Assembly: GCA_040752275.1 (NCBI GenBank)
Contig: JBFMFH010000076.1
Span: 1 to 64,000, forward strand
Origin: JBFMFH01 sp040752275
Lineage (GTDB): Bacteria; Acidobacteriota; Vicinamibacteria; Vicinamibacterales; JAKQTR01
DNA length: 64,000 nucleotides
Direction of reading: 5' to 3'
Shown: positions 34,011 to 42,139 of the stretch, piece by piece
How the letters are laid out: each line of letters opens with the position of its first letter
Position numbering within the stretch: the first letter of the stretch is position 1
Position numbers and translations under genes: made by a program
The notes under the pieces: generated by a model
What the model was told of the DNA's origin: nothing
What the model saw: only the letters and a program-made list of their open reading frames with translations
Databases searched by the model: none

Positions 34011-34081
34011 GATGGCGTCCTATGGCATCGGTACCGTGGAGACCGGCGCGCCGGCGTCATTCCGGCGATGTCCTCCGTCCG

Positions 34082-36640
34082 TCAGTACAGCAGCTGTCTC
34101 GCACGAAGCATGTCGCACACGGTCTTCAGCACGATGGGATTCACGGCGAACGAATCGCTCCCCGGCTCCGTCGTCGTGATGTTGTGGTTGCCGAGGATCT
34201 CCAGCTCCAGGCGCGTGCCAATCGGATCGGCGTTCATGATGGCGGCCAGGTCCCCGGCGGTGAGGCTGCCATGCTGCAGCATCGCCACGAGGGAGAACGC
34301 CTGGGTCGAGGAGAACTGCCAGACCAGCCCCAGATTCAGCGCTTCGAACGGCCGCACGGCGAACCGTTCGGCGTTCCGGACCTCCAAGGAGCGCAGCCAG
34401 TAGAACAACGCCACCGTGATGTTGCCGGCACAGACGGACGCGAGTTCGTCAAAGAACGTCAGCTCGAGCGCCTCCTGCAACGTCGCCTGGCCGGGGCGCT
34501 GGGTGCGCAGCGCCTTCAACCGCCGCCGCACGGCCTTGGCGTAGCGCTTTCCGCCCTCTTCGTAGTGCAGACTCACGCCGCTGCGCTTGTGCCGCATCAT
34601 GATCAGCCGTCGCAGATCCTCGCCGCGCCGCGCCTGCAGGGCAATCCGGACATGCAGCAGGTCACTCAGCGGCAGGGTGTGGCTGAGGAAGTCGTAGCCG
34701 CACTCGTCGATGCACAAGCCCCAGAGCACGTGATGGTTGGTCTTGGCGACGAGCCAGAAGAAGCGCCGCACCGCGTCCAGGCCCCCGACCCGCCGCAGGA
34801 ACAGATGCTGACAATCGTCCAGGAGGACAACCCGCGGCTCACTGGACAGGAGGTGGTCAGCCAATGCTTCCACGCTGTCGGCGCCAGGAACGTTCAGCAG
34901 GTGCCCGAGGTACTCCACCAGCGCCGCAGGCGTGGCGAGCTTCCGGGGAAGGGCATCGCAGGAGACCGGGTCGTGGGCCAGCAGACGCTGGCGTGCCTGG
35001 CGCAGCAAGGCCGTCTTGCCGGTTCCGAGATGGCCGTAGATGACGAACGACGACTCCTGCCGGAGCCGCCAGCGCCCGACCGCCCCGTTGATCTGGGCCA
35101 ATTCCACGTCGAGTTCCACCAGGGCGGTCTCGTCCTGCACGCCGGCGAAGGCAAACTGCTCCAGGTAGGCGGCAGGGATGGGGCGCGAAAGGACGCTCTC
35201 CAACCGCGCCTCGTCGAGCGCACGCAACAACTCGCTGATCGGCACCCTCAGGATGCCCAGCCGTTGCAGGGTCGGCACAACCGTGCGCGACACCGCGAGG
35301 GCGCCCTCGCGGTAGTACCGCCGGGGAGCCGCCCATGCCCGCGCCACCAGATCCTGCGCCACTCGGCGGACCGGCTGCGTGTGATCGGCAATCCAGCGCG
35401 GGATGCCGAAGGGCGGCGGCACCAGCGTGCCGTACCGCGCGATGTCGGCACGGACACGCTGCATGCGCGCGCGGTGTTCCTCTTCCAGTTGGAAGACCAG
35501 GTTGTCCCACGCGAGGCGTACGGGTACATCCACATCGCGCATCCGGCTCACGGCACGAGTCAGGTCGACGTCTGTGGCCTGCGTGCCGCCCTGGTCGCGC
35601 CCAGCGGCCAGATCGGCCCGCAGCCGAGCCAGCTCCCGCCGCACCTCCCCGACATAGAGGATCCGCTTCGCCCCGGCCATATCGGCCGCGCGCGCCGCCA
35701 GGGCGGCGAACGACCGCCTCCCAATCCGGCGGAGCGGCACCCGTTTCTCACCCTGGCGTTCGGCCCCGTCAACGATCACCTGCACCGTGGCCCAGTCGGG
35801 AGCGGCGTCGAACACGGCCGCGGTCGCTGCATGCGCCTCCGACAGCCGTGTGGCAATCGTGGCCATCTCGATCGGATCCGTCAGATCATCGGCGAGCTGG
35901 TCGAAGAGCGGCAGGAGCGCCAGCGAACCCGCCCGATCCTCCTGCTCCGACACCGCGGCCGCCTGGAGGCCCTGGCGTTTGTCGTCGCCTTGACGTGCCG
36001 CGACGGCGGACCCGTGACGACCGACGACTTCAATGGCGTTGCTCACCCGGGCGAGATCGCTTTCCCGGCAGGTCGCGACGGCTTGGCGAACGCGTGCGAG
36101 CTCGCGTTCAGCATCCTGCAGCACGGCATCAGACGACGCGGGCACCACGGGGCGTGCGAGGGCATAGCGCACGGGCTTGAGGTGCCGGACAAGCCACCCG
36201 ATGCGCAACACCGTCAGCGTGGCGGCACGACCAGGCGCGAAGAGGGCGACGAAGAGCGGGAGCACCGCGGCGAGGTCGATGAGGAGCAGGCGCTGGAGCG
36301 CGAAGCGGAGCCGGCCACGGTAGCGCGGGCTCGCGGGAGCACTCCACAACCGCAGGACGTACTCCACCGCGAAGAACGCCGTGGACACGGTCTCGACCAG
36401 CCAGTACACCAACGACTGCGTCGCACGAAGCGTCGACGCGGGATCCTCGAGCTGGCGGGAGGCGAAGACGCCAGTGCCGGCTACAAAGAAGACGTCGAGA
36501 TAGCTCGACAGCAATGCCAGGGTATTGAGGCAGACTAGCAGAACGGTCGCCCGTCGCAGGTAGGCGGTCACCGGGTGATCCGGCTGCGCCATTTCGAGGT
36601 AATCGTGCGTGGTGCGCTGAAGCGATGACGGCGGTGTCAT
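34082..36640 (-). CDS. Voltage-sensor-like transmembrane domain fused to AAA ATPase
   Basis: This 852-residue protein opens with four membrane helices laid out like S1-S4 of a voltage-gated channel: S1 near 30-52, S2 with FFAVEYVLRLWSAP (near 90), S3 LLLIDLAAVLPLFVALF (near 117-135) and a basic S4 LRIGWLVRHLKPVRYALAR (near 143-162). No S5-pore-S6 follows. Instead there is a 330-residue helical region (ERELARVRQAVATCRES) and then a P-loop ATPase with Walker A GHLGTGKTALLR (near 537) and Walker B RVVLLDDCQHLFL (near 603). It ends with a helical winged-helix-like region (TAGDLAAIMNADPIGTRLEL). ATG 36640 has AGGAG ahead. As the first gene of the minus-strand run it may couple membrane potential to ATP use; that is inference. 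Confidence 0.8.
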   Translation of the reverse strand: MTPPSSLQRTTHDYLEMAQPDHPVTAYLRRATVLLVCLNTLALLSSYLDVFFVAGTGVFASRQLEDPASTLRATQSLVYWLVETVSTAFFAVEYVLRLWSAPASPRYRGRLRFALQRLLLIDLAAVLPLFVALFAPGRAATLTVLRIGWLVRHLKPVRYALARPVVPASSDAVLQDAERELARVRQAVATCRESDLARVSNAIEVVGRHGSAVAARQGDDKRQGLQAAAVSEQEDRAGSLALLPLFDQLADDLTDPIEMATIATRLSEAHAATAAVFDAAPDWATVQVIVDGAERQGEKRVPLRRIGRRSFAALAARAADMAGAKRILYVGEVRRELARLRADLAAGRDQGGTQATDVDLTRAVSRMRDVDVPVRLAWDNLVFQLEEEHRARMQRVRADIARYGTLVPPPFGIPRWIADHTQPVRRVAQDLVARAWAAPRRYYREGALAVSRTVVPTLQRLGILRVPISELLRALDEARLESVLSRPIPAAYLEQFAFAGVQDETALVELDVELAQINGAVGRWRLRQESSFVIYGHLGTGKTALLRQARQRLLAHDPVSCDALPRKLATPAALVEYLGHLLNVPGADSVEALADHLLSSEPRVVLLDDCQHLFLRRVGGLDAVRRFFWLVAKTNHHVLWGLCIDECGYDFLSHTLPLSDLLHVRIALQARRGEDLRRLIMMRHKRSGVSLHYEEGGKRYAKAVRRRLKALRTQRPGQATLQEALELTFFDELASVCAGNITVALFYWLRSLEVRNAERFAVRPFEALNLGLVWQFSSTQAFSLVAMLQHGSLTAGDLAAIMNADPIGTRLELEILGNHNITTTEPGSDSFAVNPIVLKTVCDMLRARQLLY

Positions 36641-37366
36641 GGCTCCTGCCCGCACCACAGGTGTCGAGTGACGATGTCGCGAGCGCTCAGGGCCGGAAGC
36701 ATACGTTCGACGGCCGCCTTGTGCCGTCGGTGCATGGGGCACAGCCCGTGATCGTCAAGATCCGGCGCGCACCATCCACCACTCAGGCGTCTGTCGGCCG
36801 AGGCCTGCTAAGGTGAGCCGCCGGAGCATGCAAGCAGCGAGGTTCGCCTGGGAGCGATGAGAATTCCAACCTGCCAAGGTTGATGCGAGACCCGCCTGAC
36901 GCACATCCGGGCCTGGCCGCCAAGACATCGCGGTGGGCCAGCGCTGGGGGAACGCAGCCACCACAACAATCCGCAGGCCTGATTATGGCCAGTTCGCCCG
37001 CCCTGTCAAGCGAAATCCCTCAGCGAAATCCTCAGCGAACCCGGAGTGCGCCGTTGACGCCGCTCGATCGACAACAGCCCCGTGCCGCCTCGCACGTTCC
37101 GTGTCAGATGACGACGTTCTTGGCCGGGGGCGGCGGCTGAATCGTTCCGCACCTGAGAAGCCCAACCGCCCTTCTGTGTTGACTTCGAGGCGTCGGAGGT
37201 CTATAGATCGTGCGGCCGGTAACGGACCTGCGAACAGGCGCCCCCCAATGGCGAGCCTGACCGCGTGAGCGTGACGTGGCGCATTCCTCGGTCACGCGTG
37301 CCGCCGGTCGCGGCTGGCCGAACCTGGCCCACCAACCTCGAGTCGATCGGAAGAACGGATCACGTG
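36641..37366. other. Divergent intergenic region with duplicated upstream element
   Basis: No credible gene in 726 bp between the leftward voltage-sensor gene and the rightward pseudogene. Positions 37165-37310 are homologous to 21160-21290, the region ahead of the SPFH operon. The rest contains no repeat I can place. Promoters for both directions must lie here. Confidence 0.6.
37179..37207 (+). promoter_or_regulatory. Sigma-70-like promoter in duplicated element
   Basis: TTGACT (37179-37184), a 17-nt spacer, then TATAGA (37202-37207). It points towards the pentapeptide pseudogene and the single-pass membrane protein gene. The homologous place in the left copy keeps TTGACT but has CCAAGA at the -10 position. 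Confidence 0.5.
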
Positions 37367-37558
37367 ATGACCGGAGTCGTCGGCGCGGTCGTGGGCGCGT
37401 GGGCGGTCGTCCTGCTCGGCGGGCGCACCTCCCGGCTGCCGGAGGGCTGCCCGCTGGCGTGCAGTGAGGCGAACCTGATTGGCCACGATCTGCGCGGCGT
37501 CAATCTGAGCGGCGCGAGTCTCTACGGGGCGGACCTCGCCGGGGTCATGCGGCACTAG
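37367..37558 (+). pseudogene. Collapsed pentapeptide-repeat lipoprotein copy
   Basis: The leader (AWAVVLLGGRTSRLPEGCP) matches the lipoprotein at 22696-23655, but the lipobox Cys has become Arg. After DLRGVNLSGASLYGADLAG the frame ends. In the intact gene these parts are about 200 residues apart, so an internal deletion between repeats removed most of the beta-helix. The remaining 63 codons can neither be lipidated nor form a normal helix. Confidence 0.8.
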
Positions 37559-37635
37559 ACACAGATGTCAGCCGGTCCGTCTCGGTCCGTTTGCCGTACG
37601 GTTGAAAGTCGCGAAGGCAGGGAAGGAGATCGGTG

Positions 37636-38526
37636 ATGTTCATCCTGGCAGTCGCTCTCGTCGTGCTCGTGGTTCTCTGGTTCGTGTTCAAACCAGCGTG
37701 GGCACCCAAGCCGCCCGACGCGACAGACTGGGCCGGCAAGGCGACCCAGGCCTCCAAGCAGGCGACCGCAAAGGCCGGGGAGATGTACAACGGCCTGCGT
37801 GGGCGGTTGAAGTTCCGCCAGGACACCCGCGAACTCGCAGGACAGTTCAGGCAGTGGGTCGCGGGAAGCGGTCTCGCGGACCGCAAGCCGCTGTACGAGG
37901 GGCTGCCGGATTCAGCGGCCGCGTTCGCCAGTTGGCTGGGAGGCCTCTCGACGGAGGAACTCGAGGACTTCACGCAGGGGGTCGCGCGTTTCTGCGGCCA
38001 GTTGAACTTCGACATCGCCTGGCTGACCAACACGCAACTCGCCCGCGAACCGGAGCTCAAGCAAACGGTGGAAGATGCCACGCTGCTCTACAGTCTCGCC
38101 GCGTGGCGCGCCGGACGCGTCCAGCAGCAGGTGCGGAACTTCCTCGCCTACCAGGACTGGCTCGCCCAGCCCGAGCGGCACACGGCCTTCGGCCAGCGGT
38201 TGTACCGGGCCTTGCTCGACGCGAAGCTGGTGACCGCGCCGGCCGAACTCTACCTGGCGCCGGAAAAGGAACGGCTCACGCAGGCCGTTGCCGCGATCCG
38301 CACGGTCGCCGACGACGACCCAGCCACGTTCAGGGCCGTCTTGCATCAGCTCGGCGCGAGCGTCGCGCCGAAGCCTGCGCCAGCGCCCCCGGATCCGGAG
38401 CCTGAGGCGCCCACGCCAGAAGCTCCGGAGACGGACACCTCGAAGAGCGCGGCTCCGGAGGCCGAGACCTCGAAGAGCGCGGCCTCGAAGACCGCGGCCC
38501 GGAAGGCCGCAGGCCCACGGGAGTAG
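37636..38526 (+). CDS. Single-pass membrane protein, paralogue 2 of 3
   Basis: This 296-residue protein is closely similar to 26190-26969 over its first 250 residues (membrane helix FILAVALVVLVVLWFVF, then GRLKFRQDTRELAGQFRQWV, NFDIAWLTNTQLAREPELKQ). It adds a C-terminal low-complexity tail of Pro/Glu then repeated TSKSAA-type units (EAETSKSAASKTAARKAAG). GGAAGGAG lies 7 nt ahead of ATG 37636; a GTG one codon upstream is possible. It follows the pentapeptide pseudogene, as paralogue 1 follows intact pentapeptide genes, so this is a partial duplication of that operon. It is probably driven by the 37179-37207 promoter. Confidence 0.8.
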   Translation: MFILAVALVVLVVLWFVFKPAWAPKPPDATDWAGKATQASKQATAKAGEMYNGLRGRLKFRQDTRELAGQFRQWVAGSGLADRKPLYEGLPDSAAAFASWLGGLSTEELEDFTQGVARFCGQLNFDIAWLTNTQLAREPELKQTVEDATLLYSLAAWRAGRVQQQVRNFLAYQDWLAQPERHTAFGQRLYRALLDAKLVTAPAELYLAPEKERLTQAVAAIRTVADDDPATFRAVLHQLGASVAPKPAPAPPDPEPEAPTPEAPETDTSKSAAPEAETSKSAASKTAARKAAGPRE

Positions 38527-38613
38527 CGTTCGCACGTCGCGGTCAGGGGAGGCGGTGAACGCGCCGACTCGCTACAGGTGACGCCGTGACAACCCGGATT
38601 CGGGACATTCGTC

Positions 38614-39378
38614 GTGACCAAGCCGCACATCGCACAGGCCCAGCCACTGGATCACGACGACGTGCATCTGTGGTGGACTGATCTGAGGAAGTCCGGCCCG
38701 GCGGGGGTCGTGGCGGCCGGGCGTGTCCTGTCGCCGGACGAGCATGCGCGAGCGGCGCGGTTCGTCCGTGCGCAGGACCGGTACCGCTTCATCCTCGCGC
38801 GGGGAATGCTCCGTCTCATTCTCGCGCGATACACAGGCTGCCGGCCGGAACAGGTCACGTTCGAGTACCTGACGCACGGCAAACCGAGACTCGCCGAGCC
38901 GGCATGCGATCTGCACTTCAATCTCTCTCACTCAGACGACTTCGTCCTCTGCGCATGTACACGCGGGCGCCAGGTGGGCGTGGATGTCGAGGGGATCCGC
39001 CCGGTGGCACACCTGGCGGGCCTTGCCCTCGCAGCGTTCTCTCGCGCCGAACACGCGGCGTGGTCGGCGCTCGAGGCGGACAGCCAGCTGCTCGGCTTCT
39101 TCAACTGTTGGACTCGCAAGGAGGCCTACGTGAAGGCGCGCGGCGATGGACTGTCGATGCCGCTCGACGCATTCGATGTGTCGCTGACGCCTGGTGAGGC
39201 CGCCGCATTGCTCGCCCATCGCCTCGAACCGGCGGAGGTCGACCGCTGGTCAGTGTCGGCGGTCTATCCGGCAGAGCGCTGCGTTGGTGCGGTGGTTGTC
39301 CAAGGACAGGTGTCCCGCATCTCTGTCAGGCGGTGGCGTTTCCCGGGCAACGACGAGACCCAGGAGGAACGCGAATGA
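38614..39378 (+). CDS. Sfp-type 4'-phosphopantetheinyl transferase
   Basis: The 254-residue enzyme has the Sfp-type motifs in order: HGKPRLAEP (P2 region), LHFNLSHSDDFVLCA, GVDVEGIRP (near residue 121, Mg ligands Asp/Glu) and FNCWTRKEAYVKARGDGL (near 163-180). It transfers the phosphopantetheine arm of CoA to the Ser of carrier proteins, here most plausibly the GGHS sites of the NRPS at 51793-64000. It begins with GTG 38614 and heads a plus-strand set with two ABC exporters and a P-type ATPase. Confidence 0.93.
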   Translation: MTKPHIAQAQPLDHDDVHLWWTDLRKSGPAGVVAAGRVLSPDEHARAARFVRAQDRYRFILARGMLRLILARYTGCRPEQVTFEYLTHGKPRLAEPACDLHFNLSHSDDFVLCACTRGRQVGVDVEGIRPVAHLAGLALAAFSRAEHAAWSALEADSQLLGFFNCWTRKEAYVKARGDGLSMPLDAFDVSLTPGEAAALLAHRLEPAEVDRWSVSAVYPAERCVGAVVVQGQVSRISVRRWRFPGNDETQEERE

Positions 39379-39433
39379 TCGGCCAGGACGTCAGCGTCTC
39401 CTGTGAAGTCGTCACGCGGGGCAGGTCACGGTC

Positions 39434-42139
39434 ATGAGACGACGTTTCCTCGCACCCGACGTGGCGCAGGAGTCCTACCTGGAATGCGGCGCGGCAGCGC
39501 TCTCGTGTGTGCTGCAGGGCTTCGATATTCCGTTCAGCCAGCAGCGCCTCCAGGATGCCCTTCAACCCACGCTGCTGGTCACGACGCTCGATCGGCTCGG
39601 CGAGGTGGGCACCGAGTTCGGCCTGGAGGTGTCGCTGAGGCACGCGCCGATAGACCACCTGTTTCTGCCGCAGGCGGACAACCTCCCGGCCATCGTCGTC
39701 GCCCGTCCGCGTGAGGGAATCATCGGTTCCCGCTTCCTCGTCGCCTGGAGAGCGCATGGTGCCTCTGTCCAGGTCATGGACCCGTCGGTCGGCCTGCGGT
39801 GGCCGCGGCAGCAGCGCCTCCTCGACGAATTGGAGGTCAGCACCCGATCGATCGCCGCCAGCGAGTGGCGCGAGTGGGCCGTTGCCTCCGGCTTTTGCGA
39901 TCTGCTGCATCAGCGTCTGCTCGACCTCCACGTGGCCGAGACCCTTGCGGTGCGCCTCGCTGGGGAGGCCTTGGATGATCCCGGTTGGCGATCGCTCGCC
40001 GCGCTGGACGCCGCGATACGTGCGGTCGATGCGGGTGTGCGTGCCGGCGCGTGGCTTGCGGGCGATGATGCCGGCGGGATGATCGAACACCTGGTCGAGG
40101 ATTCCCGAGCACATCCCCCCAAACACTACTGGTCGGTCGTGTCCAGCCCAGATCCCGATCCGGCGCAGTCGGAACGACTGCTCCTGCGCGAGATCGTGTT
40201 TCTGCGCGTCGATCCGCACGCGCAGGTTCTTCACTCGGAATCGCCAGCGCCCGCCGGGGACGTAGTCCCATCTGCGCGCCCGCCGAAGACCGGCCAGGGA
40301 AACGCGCCCGGCTTGCGGCCGGAGCGCGAACTCTGGCAGACCGTCCGGGCCGACGGTCTGCTGTCGCCAGCGGTCCTGACGGCCGGACTGGCGGTCTCGT
40401 CTGCGGCCGTGGCTCTGGAGGCGTTGCTGCTCAAAGGCATGCTGCAGGTCGGGCAAGGCCTGGGTGTGGCGGAGCGAGTCGGTATCCTCGCAGCGCTCTT
40501 GGTCCTCTTCGGTGCGTTGGTTGCGCTGGAACTGCCCATCTCGACGACCGTGGTGCGGCTGGCGCGGCGGTTGGAGACGCGCTTGCGGATCTCCTTGCTG
40601 GAGAAGATTCCCCGCCTGAGTCATCGCTACTTCGCGGGCCGATCGATCGCCGACCTCAATCGTCGAGCCTACGCGCTCCGTGACCTGCGCGAGGTACCGA
40701 ACGTGGCGGCCCGCATGATTCGGGGGACCTTCCAGCTCATCGTCACCGCGGGATGCATCATCTGGATGGAACCATCCAACGCCCTTCTCGTGGGCCTGAG
40801 CATCGTCTACCTGGTAGGTGCCGTCAGAGTCGCCTTCCCGTTCGTGGGCATCCCGAGCTATCGCGTGGCCTTGCATGCCAACGCGCTCAACCACTTCTAT
40901 CTGGATGCGTTGCTGGGCTTGCTCCCGACACGCACCCACGGCGCGGAACGTTCCATTCGGCGGGAACACGAGAGCAGACTCGTCGAACTGCTCCATACCG
41001 ATGTTCGGCTCAGCGGACGGTTGGGCATCTTCTTTCTGCTCCTCACCTTGGGCTCGGCCGCGATCACCATCGGCATCGTGTTCAACTACGTCGAGCGGGG
41101 CGGCACCTCGACGAACCTGGTGCTGCTGACGTACTGGGCACTGGAAATCCCCGTGCTCAGTGAGGCGATCGGAGGCGCGGTGATTCAGTACCTTCGTCCA
41201 TCCCGCACCACGGTCCAGTCCCTGTGCCAGGTCTTGGACTCGCCTGAGGAGGCAGCCGACGCCACTGCGGGCGAACCGCCGGCCTCGAGGCCTGTCGCGG
41301 ACACCGAAGCACCGACAACCGGAGTGTCTATCACCATCGACGGGGTGAGCCTGTGTGCCGGCTCCAGTGCGATTCTCGCCGACATCCACGTCGCCTTCAA
41401 GGCGGCCGAGCACGTGGCCATCGTCGGCGCCTCCGGCGCCGGCAAGACCAGTCTGGTCGGCCTGCTGCTCGGGCGGCATCGTCCCACCGTCGGGCACGTC
41501 CTGGTGGATGGCGGCGTCTTGGACGGGGATCGACTCGCTGCCTTGCGGAAAGAGACGGCCTGGGTCGACACCGGCGTGCAGTTGTGGAATCGGACGCTCT
41601 TCGAGAATCTTCGCTACGGCACGCCGGGATCTCCCGATTCGGCACTGGGCCACGTCATCGACGATGCGGATCTGTTCAACGTGCTGACCACACTGCCGAA
41701 CGGATTGCAGAGCGTGCTCGGCGAGAGCGGACGGCTCGTGTCTGGAGGCGAGGGGCAGCGGGTGCGCCTGGGGCGGGGACTGTTCCGTCAAGGCGTGCGC
41801 CTGGTGATTCTCGACGAGCCCTTCCGCGCGCTCGATCGACCCAGCCGGAGAGTCTTGCTGGGTCGTGCGCGCCGATACTGGCGCGGCGCAACGCTGGTGA
41901 TGATCTCGCACGACGTGGCCGACGTGCTGGACTTCGAACGGGTGTTGGTCATCGAACGCGGACGGGTGGTCGAGGACGGCGTGCCGAGTGTCCTCGCGCG
42001 GGAGCCGGGGTCGCGGTACCGTTCCTTGCTGGACGCTGACGCGGAGGCGCGACAGGCCTTGTGGGAGAGCACGGCGTGGCGGCGCCTCTGGCTGGAAGAC
42101 GGGCAACTGCGCGAGGGAGAGGACTCGAGCCGTGGCTAG
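39434..42139 (+). CDS. ABC exporter with degenerate C39 peptidase-like domain
   Basis: This 901-residue half-transporter has three parts. Residues 1-140 resemble the C39 peptidase of bacteriocin exporters: QESYLECGAAALSCVLQGF has the catalytic Cys, and MDPSVGLRW has the Asp, but the catalytic His expected in HFVV is replaced (GSRFLVAW). A long linker follows, then five to six membrane helices (near 310-600). The nucleotide-binding domain is complete: Walker A GASGAGKTSL (near 666), signature LVSGGEGQR, Walker B LVILDEPFRALD, H-loop MISHD. It would dimerise, perhaps with the next gene's product, to export a peptide. The stop overlaps the next GTG start. Confidence 0.88.
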   Translation: MRRRFLAPDVAQESYLECGAAALSCVLQGFDIPFSQQRLQDALQPTLLVTTLDRLGEVGTEFGLEVSLRHAPIDHLFLPQADNLPAIVVARPREGIIGSRFLVAWRAHGASVQVMDPSVGLRWPRQQRLLDELEVSTRSIAASEWREWAVASGFCDLLHQRLLDLHVAETLAVRLAGEALDDPGWRSLAALDAAIRAVDAGVRAGAWLAGDDAGGMIEHLVEDSRAHPPKHYWSVVSSPDPDPAQSERLLLREIVFLRVDPHAQVLHSESPAPAGDVVPSARPPKTGQGNAPGLRPERELWQTVRADGLLSPAVLTAGLAVSSAAVALEALLLKGMLQVGQGLGVAERVGILAALLVLFGALVALELPISTTVVRLARRLETRLRISLLEKIPRLSHRYFAGRSIADLNRRAYALRDLREVPNVAARMIRGTFQLIVTAGCIIWMEPSNALLVGLSIVYLVGAVRVAFPFVGIPSYRVALHANALNHFYLDALLGLLPTRTHGAERSIRREHESRLVELLHTDVRLSGRLGIFFLLLTLGSAAITIGIVFNYVERGGTSTNLVLLTYWALEIPVLSEAIGGAVIQYLRPSRTTVQSLCQVLDSPEEAADATAGEPPASRPVADTEAPTTGVSITIDGVSLCAGSSAILADIHVAFKAAEHVAIVGASGAGKTSLVGLLLGRHRPTVGHVLVDGGVLDGDRLAALRKETAWVDTGVQLWNRTLFENLRYGTPGSPDSALGHVIDDADLFNVLTTLPNGLQSVLGESGRLVSGGEGQRVRLGRGLFRQGVRLVILDEPFRALDRPSRRVLLGRARRYWRGATLVMISHDVADVLDFERVLVIERGRVVEDGVPSVLAREPGSRYRSLLDADAEARQALWESTAWRRLWLEDGQLREGEDSSRG

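Noticed and set aside
37633..38526. Signal-peptide-bearing secreted protein
   Set aside because: The hydrophobic N-terminus lacks a cleavage motif and is followed by a basic region, which fits a membrane anchor with the bulk in the cytoplasm.
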